From Phoronis australis (lineage: Eukaryota > Phoronida > Phoronidae), in NCBI GenBank assembly GCA_002633005.1, contig NMRA01000325.1, positions 163,290 to 227,289 on the forward strand: a stretch of DNA of 64,000 bases. Direction: 5' to 3'. Shown here piece after piece: positions 38,192 to 50,100 of this stretch; position 1 is the first letter of the stretch, and each line of letters starts with the position of its first letter. Position numbers and translations under genes: made by a program. The notes under the pieces are model-generated. The model had not been told where the DNA came from, ran no database searches, and saw only the letters and a program-made list of their open reading frames with translations.

Positions 38192-41100
38192 ATGACGACA
38201 ACTGACGTCGATGCTGTTGTTGTGGGCGGTGGAATTTCTGGTGTAGCAGCTGCGAAATGTCTCCTTGAAACCGGCTTTTCTGTTTCTGTTATCGAGGGCA
38301 CGGACGATGTGGGTGGCCTCTGGACGTACAAAGAAAAAGGTGGTTACGGAGTGATGAAATTCACTCACATGTACGTGAGCATTTGATTTCAAGTCGCTTG
38401 TTGGGGTAATAGTGATCCATGATTTCAAAAAGTGTCGGGTGTCATAAAGACGACTAGACAGTGCACCGTCTTTACTTAGCAGAAGACAGTAACCACCGGT
38501 CAGGTGACTGTCGCCGTCTCTACCATTAGTACTAGCTGGCTCAGTAGAGTCAATGTAGCTCCTATAGGAGCTTGAAACGCCATAAGCTTTACGGCAAATT
38601 ATGCGTCACACTGACTAAAACATCAAAGTCACATTGTTATAAAAACCTTTTGCACATAGAGTACTGGAGGCCGTCAATGTCTTTAATTCCGTCCAACTCC
38701 ATACAAATACTCCCGTTGTGAGCCTTTTTTGAGCAGTTCCTTGGCATTTTACATTGCGCATGCCAGGCGATAGGATGTCATACCACCTGCCGTGCACAGT
38801 GTTCAAAATAGCCAGTTTCTCATTTTGGAAACTCATGAACAGATCAGGGCTGCTTGAAGAAAAAGTTTGATAACGGGAGTATTTGTTCGAGTTGGAAGAA
38901 ATTAAAGGAGAAGGGCGAAGGCCACCTGATTTAATTAGTCTTTTTTACTGTCTTAATCGGTCTATATTTACATCCCCTCTTATATGATCGACCTCACCTT
39001 GCCGAGAAGTGTCGTGTTAACCTGTGAGGAAGGTGAGAAACAACACAGCGACGTCAGTGGTTCGTCTGCAGAGCGAATGCCGCTATATTGCAGTGCATCG
39101 TTCCTGCTTGCCGAACTATGAAGCTGCAAAGAAAGCGGGTATATCGTTTTTTTCGACTTCCTCGAGAGCCCGAAATGCTTAGGAAGTGGTTCGCGGTGGT
39201 GAAGAATGAAAAGTACTGTCAATAGCAAGTATGAGGCCGTGAAACATCTCCGTGTCTGTGGCCGGCATTTCGTCGACAGTGATTTCTCTGACGAATTCCG
39301 GCTAACCAAAGAACTATCCATACATTACGTTGCATGTTCATAGGGCCTCTCTAGTATTTCTTGATCAGTGTATTCCTGTTCGAACTGTGAAACCTAATAA
39401 TCCAACCCGTGAAGTCTTCGTTGGATGAGCTCTTCAATAAGTCGGGATTGGCGCCGTGCGAGTTGCCATGTAGATGGCTATTATTCTGCGTTGTGTTTCA
39501 AAATGAATTGTTCTCATGCTAACCAATGCTTATACAAAACTGAAACAAAGTCTGTCTCATTAGATACAGTTTGTAATGCCTTTGCAGTATTCGTGAGTGC
39601 AAATGTTGAGAAGCCAGCAATGAATAAACCACTGCGTTACTGGCTTTTGATGCCGGCAATAAAGGCCGTGTGAGTGCATTCTAATTCAGTGTTTGCTGAC
39701 AGAAAGCTGTTGTAAAACAATTACTCGATTTTATATGCTATGGTCACATGTTAGGGGAATCTTTGTTTAGGAATACAAATACATTGTTCAAATCATTGTT
39801 GCTGTATGACCTTTGCCCTGATTGTCTGTGGAAGGGGAACCCGACTTCGTGGCCCCCGACAAGTAAGTGGATTTTCAGTTTTGTGTCTAATCCACATAAA
39901 TAATTACATGGGCATTATTTCTTTGGCTCACTATTATAGTCTTTTCGTGACTGGAGGTTTAGTTTCCAACTCAAGCTGGTTTATGTTCCTGCCAGTTCTG
40001 GCAGCCAAGACGGGCCCGATTGGATTCCGATCCACTGGCCGGGATAACAAGCATTTTGTGTGTTAAGAACTCAAGAAATCACAAGTCTAAACAACACAAA
40101 TTTAGGTTCTCCTGTATGTATTTCACGGAAGAATACTTCGAATTTATCTCCGAACAGACCCCAAACTTCTGTTACGGACCTTGGTAAATTGGCCTGCCAA
40201 ACTTTGTAGGCTACGGTGTGTCCAAATACCAATAAATCCGTAACAGCAAAATAAAACAACACGTTTTTATAAAAACTCGGTGTATTTTAAGGGTTTTACA
40301 TAGAAGTTTAATGATTTATTGGTGTTAATCGATGAATTCAAGCGATAAGCTGACACCAGTAACCCGTGTTGTGAACTGCTGAACAGACTACGTTTGAAAC
40401 CAATGACGTCACTGGATAATTTCAACACCTCCGTCTGCCTTCAGGTGTCAGGTAGCGCAAATGAACGTGCCGTTATCGAGTAGTAGTAGTGCAAAGTAGA
40501 TTGTCGTTTTGGGTGGCATTCTCCTTTAAGGACATTGACGGCCTCCTAAGGTGTCTCTCTATGCACAAAAGGTACTTAAAGCAACGTGACTTTGATTTTT
40601 TAATCAGGGTGAGAAGTAATTCGCCGAAAAGCTTCCGGCACATGAAGCTCCTACAGGAGCTACTCGGTCTCTATTGGCCAACTGATGGTGGTCACTGTTT
40701 ACTTAGGAGAAGAGTCATACTCCCATAGCCTAGAGCCTTTGTGGGTTATGCCAGAAGCTTTTCGGCGTATGTCACATTGATATAAATACCTTTTTGCACA
40801 TAGGGGGGACAACTTAGGAGGGCGTCGATGTCTTGTTGTGCTCCCGTGCTGTTGGGTGAGTTTCCCGATTTCACTGGTCAGGAACTTGGGATACAGCCAT
40901 GTCGTTATCAGTGATAGCACAGGGAGAAAGTTGGCTAACCAATATTTATGTAGTTTAGGTCTCTCATTGTCAGCGTTCATCTGATAAATAATAATAATAA
41001 ACTTAAAGGAGAATGCCTCCCAAAAAACAAGTTAACGGCAGACGGAAGTGTTGAAATTATCCAATGAGGTCATGGGTTTCACACGCAGTCTGTTCAGCAG

Positions 41101-44100
41101 TTCACTGAAGGGGTTACTGGTGTCGGCTTAACACCAAAAAATCATAAACTTTAGTGTAAAACCCTTGAAAATACACCAAGTTCTTATAAAAACGTGTTGT
41201 TTTATTTCGCTGTTGGGGATTTGTTGGTATTTGGACACAACGTAGCCTACAAAGTTCAGCAGGTTAATTTACCAAGGTGGCGTAGCAGGAGTTTGGGGTC
41301 TGTTCGGAGATAAATTTGAAGTATTCTTCCGTGAAATACAGACTGGAGAACTTAGATCTGTGTTGTTTGAGTTCTAAACACACAAAACACTTGTTATCCC
41401 GGTCAGTGGCTCGGAACCCAATCAGGCCCATCGCGACCAGACTGACTCATTATCCTGGCCAGTGACTCGGAACCTGATCAGGCCCATTGCGGCTGGACTG
41501 ACTCGTTATCCCAGCCAGTGGCTCGCAACCCAATCAGGCCCATCGTAGCCGCCGGGACTGGCATGAACATAAACCAGTTTGAGTTGGAAACTAAATCTCC
41601 AGTCACAAAAAGACTATAATAGTGAGCCAAACAAATAATGTGCACATAATTGTATTTGTAAATTAGCCAAGAAACGGAAAATCTACTTACTTGTCGGGGC
41701 CGCGAAGTTGGGTTCCCCTTCCACAGACCGTCAGGGCAAAGGTTGTACAATAACAGTGATTTGAATAATGTAAATGTATTCCTAAATAAAGATTCCCCGA
41801 TCATGTGACTATAGCATATAAAATCGTGTAATTGTTTCACAACAGCTTTCTGTCAGCAAACCCTGAATCAGCATGCGCTCACACGGCCTCGGTGCGCAGT
41901 CAATTACCTTTAAAGCCAGTAACGCAGTGGTTTATCATTCCAACATTGCTGTCTTCTCAACATTTGCACTCACGAATACTGCAAAGGCATTACAAATTGT
42001 ATCTAATGAGACTGACTTTGTTTCAGTTTTATATAAGACGCAGAATAATAAACGTCTACCAGGCAACTCGCCCGGCACCAATCGCGACTTAATCAAGAGC
42101 TCAGCCGACGAAGACTTAATGGGTCGGATCATTAAGTTTCACAGCCTATCAGTTTAAACCGGAATACACTGATCAAGAAATACTAGAGAGGACTCGTGAA
42201 TATGTTCAAGCAACGGAAAGTATGGTAAGGCGGAATTTGTCAGAGAAATCACCGTCAACGAAATGCCAGCCACAGACACGGAGATGTTTCACAGCCTCAT
42301 ACATGCTATTAACAGCGTACCTTTCATTTTTCACTACCGCGAGCCACTTCCTAAGCATTTCGGGCTATCAATGAAGTGGAAAAAATTATATACCCGCTTT
42401 CTTCGCAGCTTCATAGTTCGGACAAGGGGGAAAGATGCACTGTTATGTAGCTGCATTCACTCTGCAGATGAACCACTGCGTTGTTTCTCACCTTCCTCAC
42501 TGGTTAACGCGACACCTCTCGGCAAGGTGAGGTCGGCCGTATAAGAGGCGATGTGGATATAGAACGATTAACATGGTAAAAATGAATAATTAAATCGGTT
42601 GACATTCTCCTTTATATCAAGCAATTATGTTGCAAACGGCATGCGTAACTTTATATATAGAAATACCATTTTCAAACTATGTTCACCAAAATACTTCGAA
42701 TGGAGAGAAATTAGTCTAATTTTTTTGTGCGACGCTCTGACCTGCTTACTGACACATCATCGTTTACCAACACAACAGGTTTGTTTGTCAAGTTTAATCA
42801 AATGTGATTCTAGATCAGATCATAATCTTGGAAATTTCTTGGTTTTAACAGTCCAGGGTAATGATATGTAACATTTAATTCCTTCCAACTCAAACAAATA
42901 CTCTGGTAATCAAACTTTTTCGAGCAGTGCTTCGTTCAGTTTCCCAAACCAACAACTTGCCATTTTTACGATGCTCGTGCCAAGGGATATGATGTCCACT
43001 TGTATCATTCATCAACACCAATATTACATATTGCACTCTACATCTTATTTCCCAATGATAACTGCGATCCTCACTAAATGGGATTGCAGTATAGCCTCGT
43101 AACAACATTTGGACTTTTGTAAGGACTGCCTTTTTATTTGGGTACGAGGTTATAGACTGTTTGTCAGTGCATGATAACCAGCGCATGTTCTGACAATAAC
43201 CTTTACAGTCCAGACTTTGGTTGTTTGGTATCAGAACATGGACTATTGCTTTGTCGTGCAAGGGTTTTTGTGATAAGACCTTCAAGAACTTTGTACTATG
43301 GTCTGCATAGTATTTACCTCGGGACCCCATGGTTACCTAAAGTGCTATCTGGCTAAATCAGAAAGAAATTTATGGTTGATATTCATAAATATTAATTGAA
43401 ATCATTAATCTCTTGTATTTCAAGAGATTGACATTGATACAAAGTTTTTCTTAACAATTCCACATTTTGAAACAATTAAGGTTTTCATTGTTTTTTGATC
43501 AGGTTGCTTGTTCAAATGAGCTATGGATTTCATCTGTGTTTTTAAATTTATGTCTAAAAAGTTGAACTTACACAACTTTTTAAATCATTTCAGAAATGTA
43601 TCCAAGCAAAACTACTGTTTCTCCGACTTTCCATTTCCGGATGACGTACCAGATTACCCACATAACATTGACATGGCAAACTATGTCAGGAGTTATGTGA
43701 AACATTTTGAAATTGACAAAGTTATTCAATTTCACACTATTGTAACTTCTATAGAGAGAGAAGGTAAGTAATGGTGTGCAGATGCGTGTGGTAATTTTAC
43801 CAGTTAATCTGTAATCTTTATTTAAACCATTTTGATTGACTGTTCATTTAAGGTCACATATGACCTTATCAGCCTGTGTACATTGTATGATAGTAGTCAA
43901 ATAAAGCATGTAAAATTTGATGTTTGTCTTCATGCCAATCTGCCATTACCGGTAATTTGATCACATGGCCCTCTTTTAGTAAAATTCACCAAAAAGAAAT
44001 TTAAGGCATATTCAAAGCAAAATAGAAGTATTTGAACATTACCAAACTTCACTTTGTTTATGGTGAAAGTCCAGTAATCGTGAGATAAAATGTTCTGCAT

Positions 44101-47100
44101 CTATTTAATTCACCTAAAATTTAAATGGCAAAGAACAATACATACCGGAACTGTTGCTGTGTATCTGCAATGGTTTTTTTTTTTGGCATTATTTGTCGAA
44201 AGGAGTGTATCCTCATATTGTATTACCTCATATTGTATTACCTCATATTGTTTCATGTTGTGTTAGCATCTTATATCCAGTCCTAAGGCTTGTCGTGCTT
44301 GAATTGTAACTTGAGGATAGTAGAGGCTCTAGATGAAACACGTTGCAATTGAAAATCATAATTTTTGTTCGAATTTGAAATAAAATTAAAGTAACTTTAA
44401 AAATATGGCTATTATTTAATTAATGTAAACAACGATGGATTTAAACTGGCTGGACCTGTTTTGGCGTTTATTAAAATACCATCCTCAGAAGCAAAAACAG
44501 TGGCCACCTTGCCAGGCCCAACAACAAGTAATGATACACAGACACAGTCAGTTAACAGTAGACTAACAATGACAAACTGTGGTGAGCCATTTTCTTTGTG
44601 AGACCAGGTTACACCAATTGTTGTAGAGCCTCACAAATTTTCAAGTCCCTTGTTTCTGCTTGGTCTATTTATAGCAAACTAATTGAAAGAGCATTGCCCA
44701 TGACATTGATTGGGTCTCTGCAGATGAATATTGAAATGTGTACTTATGTCAGAATTTAGATGTTCCCTGGTCCAAGTTTTCAAATGGCAAACAGTTTCGC
44801 CAACAGAACTTGGTCCACATGCAGCACAGATAAATTTGTACACTACCTTGGACAGTAGACCCATAGGAATTTTGTCCTTAGGATTAAATAAATTGGACAG
44901 TTTTTGAGACTTGAATGTTAGTACAACTTTTAAGTAAACACAGTGATAATTCCCCAATTTGTTGTCATCAGTTTTTGTTGAGCAATCTTGGCATAAAAAC
45001 AACATAGGGTAGTCTTAAAATACTTGCAGTTCGTATTGTCTACATGACACATGATTATTATTTAAGAAAAAACAAATAGCGTTCAATGGTTCCTTATTCA
45101 GTTCAAACTTACTGATGGTTTGTGTCTAATACGATCATCATTAGGCTTATCACATGTTTTGTATCTGTTGAAAAATCATGTTTGCCGAGCGAATCTATCT
45201 TTGGTACCATTAAATGTAACCATCTGTTTGCTGCTTACAGGTGATGTGTGGAAAGTCGTTACAAAGTCTTCCAAAGAAAACAGCTCTGGACATGAATGCA
45301 AAATCATAAGGTGCAAATTTGTCGCCATAGCTTCAGGTCATCATGCAAAACCGTCCATGGCAAAGTTTGAGGGTCAAGATGATTTTAAAGGTTTGTTTAC
45401 AATTCAGGGACCATCGCGTTGCTTTACATCAACCAAATGCAACCTGGAGAAATTTCAAGGTCACCAAACCATGTTGGCTATAGCTGAAATTGAACTAAAC
45501 ATGTTACCTGAAGTGAAAGCCATCAAACACGGCAAATGTCTGCCAGTGCACCCGAGATCACCTGTTTGACATTTATTTTTGCTTGAATATGAAATTAAGA
45601 GCTTTCCACGTGCTCAAGTTTTACCAGTTTCCCCCGTTTTGGGCCTCCCATACGCCCACCTCCTGGAGCAGACAAAAGCAATCGGGAACTTCCGACTTTC
45701 TTGCCAAACTGTTCCGGCTTCTGTATTTTAACTTCCTGTAGTATTTTGAATCCGTACTCAGATGTGGCATTGTGACTTCATGGGATTTTTACCAGGTTGC
45801 CAAACAAAATCTTGGGTCGCACTTTTGACAAAATAGACAGATATATCAATGAGGTACTACATTAAGTGTAATACAATTTGGTGTTGCCGCATTATAGAGG
45901 AAATTGTGGTGTTGCTGCATTGTAGAGGGTGTTGTGGTTTTGCTGCATTATTATGCGCCCACATATTTATATGTGGATGCATTATGCCGTCATCTCCGTC
46001 CGTCTGTCCGGGCGGCGTGCGTCCGGCGTCCGCTGCTCTATCTCCAAAACCCTTTGACATACATTCATGAAATTTGGCATATATGTTCCATTCATAAATG
46101 GGACGGCATGAGCAAACTTTCGGACGGATCCGACTACCGGTGTGCCCCCTAGTGGCAATTTTAGTTTTTTACGCTTACCTTTGTATCTTCAAAAGTCCTG
46201 AATGGATTTTTATGAAATTTGGTATATAGGCACCTATTAGTGAGATGACGCTATCCTCCCATTTTCCGATGGATTCGACGTAGTTTGCTTCACCTAGTGG
46301 CCATTTTTACTGTTTTTGCGTCCACCCCTCTATCAACCAAACCGCTCAAAGGATGATTGTGAAAATTGGAATGTATGTGCTTACTATGAAGTGAATGGTT
46401 GACGATGATTTTCCGACAGTTTCAATAACTGTGGCGCCTCCTAGTGGCAGTTTTGTTTTTTTGCACCTATGGATGTATCTCCTAAACCGTTCTCAGGATC
46501 TTTATTTAAATTAGCAAGTGTATTTATGTGATGTTGACTACAGATGACGACGACTTTCAGACAGATCTGACTACTGCTGTGCCCCCTAGTGTCAATTTTA
46601 GTTTTTTACTCAGTATCTTCAAAGGTCGTCAACAGATTTTCATAAAATTTTAAATATAGGCATCTATTGGTGTGATGATGCTATCTGCCTGTTTTTGGAT
46701 GGAATTGAGGTATTTTGAATCACCTGGTGGCCACTTTTGCTTTTTTTCAAATGTTATTTTTGGTGTCCATCCCTGTATCAACTAAATCATTTGAAAATTG
46801 GCATATATGTTCTCAGTGTGAAGACGACCTTTGATAATGGTGTCTGATTACCGTGGCGCATCCTAGTGGTAGTTTTGTTTTGCGTCCATAGTTGTATCTC
46901 TTAAACCCACTGCAGGATCTTTACTAAATTTAATAAGTGTATTTATATGAAGATAACAACAGGCGACGACCACTTTCAGGCAGATCCAACGGACTCTGTG
47001 CCCACTAGTGGCAATTTCATTTTATTTTGTTTTCCTTTGTTTCTCTGAAGTTCCGTGATAGATTTTTATGAAATATGGCATGTTCCTGTTTTTGGATGGA

Positions 47101-50100
47101 TTGTATGTTTTTGTGCCATCTAGTTCCCATTTTTATTATACAAATAAACAACCCTAAAAGCACACCATTTGCAATGCATTCGTGGGCGCATTTCAACGCT
47201 CCGCGTTGCTCTTGTAGAGGGAGTTGTGTTGCCTTCGAAAGGTCTGCTGTCTTAAAAAATGCTTTAGTATATGCTTTCAACATCATATGCAAAATTTATC
47301 AGCTGACAACACTTTTATTTTGAATTACCTAAGAAAAAGTGTCGGTAGTGTTTTCAGAAACTCAAAATATTTTCACAACCTGCTCACATTAAAGATGTTG
47401 AAAGTCTGCCACTTTGTAAAAGTATTTTTAATTGTATTCTTTGGTGTTTCTCGAAATTTGCAATTTTTTCCAAAGATTTCTCTACAAACAAAAATCGATT
47501 AGAGTGCACTGGGAAATCTCTTGAAAACTTATAAGATTTAAATTGATCAAAGTTACATCCTTGACTTATTTGTACTTGTTTGTCTCATGAAAACCTATCA
47601 GGCTAATTTTGCCACTGAAAAACACACGAGGCAAATTTCATGTTCCTTAGCATACATTAGAAATAGATATTTATCTACCTTGTCACCTCAGACTTTGGTT
47701 CTATCTAGTATTCATTTATCAATTGTTAGTCTTGAGATAACCTTTTATCGGGGTTACTGTTTCGTTGTAGGCATGATAGCACAGTGACCTACATCTATAC
47801 ACCTTATCTTTAATCCATTTATCTGACGTACAAAAGTCATTTTAGTCACATTTTCTAAGCATATGTAATCACTCATGAGACGAGTGCTCTTGTATCATTT
47901 TGTGAAATGTTAAAAAGCTTACTGCATTTTGTCTGCTGTCTTTGTTGAAACTTTCTTTCACATCTGCGCATGTGCAAATGTCAGTAGGAACAGAAAATTA
48001 TGGAACTGTCAACATATAGAGTGATTCCTGTGGTAATAGCCTTAAACCTAAAATAACTGTTACAGCACATCAGTAGGCAGACATTGCACTAACAATGAAA
48101 TGGCGTCTTTTAAAAATATCCTTGTCGGAAGGCTATGAAGTTCACACATGCACAGATGAGACACTTCGGAAACTGCGAAAGTGCTCGAGACATTTCATAT
48201 GCTCAAATCCATAGATGAATATTTGGAATAGTGCAGATTGACAGCTGTTAGGGTCAACAATTCACATGTGTTACTAATGCAAAATCTAAAGTTAAAGGTT
48301 TTTTGGAGGACAAACTCAGTTGTTTCCTCACAATGACCTCTCATGCTGAAGTCGCATTTGTTCCATCTTATTTATGAAATGGTGTCAGGTGTAGTACATT
48401 CATTGCCTTTTGTCACAGAGGAATATCATACAACTTTGTGGAGCAAGCTCTGCTAAGGCGAGACTGTGCCACCTTCCCTGTTTTACCATCGCAAGTATCC
48501 CCACAGTTTGCATGTGCCACTCCAGATGTTACCATTTTGTAAAAAAAGTAATCATTGTTTTGTTAAGTGAGGTTGTTTTCTGCCATTTCATATGGTTTTC
48601 GGCATTTTTTGGTGTAAACTGGTAAGTTGCAAAGGGAGAGTGCTAGTATGTGATTAATTCTAATTGTTTTGTACAGGGGAGATTATTCATAGTGTTTCGT
48701 ACAAAGATGCTGTAACAAATGACATGGTTGGAAAGAAGGTAGTTGTTGTTGGCATTGGAAACAGTGCCATTGATGCAGCAATAAACTTGGCAACAGAGGG
48801 CAGGTACAGTATTCACTCTTCTAAATTTTGTTCTATTCATGATTAACAGTTTGACTGCTTTTAAGTACAACACTTAGGTCTACTTTAAAAATGTCAATTG
48901 TCATACTAACAATAAATCTTGGCTAATTAAAAACGAATTACAATGATTGCCAGTCTATATATTTTGTTTTTTCAACTGTTCAAGATGCTTTTTCAATGTG
49001 CTTTACATAATGTTATGTTTGTTACTTGTCTTGTAAGTGTATCCAAAACAACTGTCATACCTTTCCATCTATTCTTCTCATCTGATTTGTCAGCAATAAC
49101 ACTCCATTGGTGTGAAAGTTTGACAAGGAATTCAAACATCAAGTTCCAGTGGGTTGTGTCCTGAACTTTGCAAACCTTTGTTTCTAAGCTGTTGCAAAAG
49201 CACTGTGCATTGATATATTTCATTAGCTATTTATTTATTTATTTATTTATTATTGTGATATATAAAATGAGGGTGGCCTCTTCAGTGATAGCTTAGCTTT
49301 CCATATCTTATGCTCAGGTGTTGTCCAGTTTACCTGAGTACAAGGTCAGGTGCCTGGGTTATCCCAAACTACATATTCGGTCATCCCACCGACCACTATG
49401 CATGTCGAGTGTTCCTCAGTCTGCCTTGGAAGGTAGCCACTGCTGTCCTTGAGGGAGTGATTACTCTCATCAGTGGAAGCCCATTCAGGTTTGTTTGGTT
49501 TTGGTATATACCTTACTTTTAATAATCTCTATCTTTATTTATTGATATGTTATAGTGTTGACATTCATCAAAGTATTATCAAATATATGGTAATTATACA
49601 CCTATTTAGCAGTTTCATCTTATTGTTACAAATATGAGATGAAATGGTGACCTGGATGAGTGTGGTGTCGCTCGCAGTCCATATTTCTTTTAGGCATCAT
49701 TTTCAAAAGCATACATCTGTCAGTAACTTTTTTTTCGGCAGACTCCTATCCCTATAGAGAGTACTATTTCATAAATGTTGATTTTCTTCTCCTAACTGTA
49801 AACAATTTTCAGCACATAGAAGAAAATTTTAAAGCAAAATGCTCACTATGTCAACCCTCTTCCTCTGGGAGGTGAAGGTCATTTGCCAGATGAAAACAAA
49901 CATTTTGGGGGTTTGCAAAAAAGTTTGTTTTACATACATTTTACATTTCAAAATATGAGATTGTCAACAGAAAAACTTTGTACAAATAATCCTGGACTTG
50001 TAGTGGGTTAATGTTCCACGAATGTCTATTGTTTTTAACTTGCAGAACAAACATGGCTCGAATACATCCATTGTTCATTTCTTCAGGTGGGGTCTGAATC

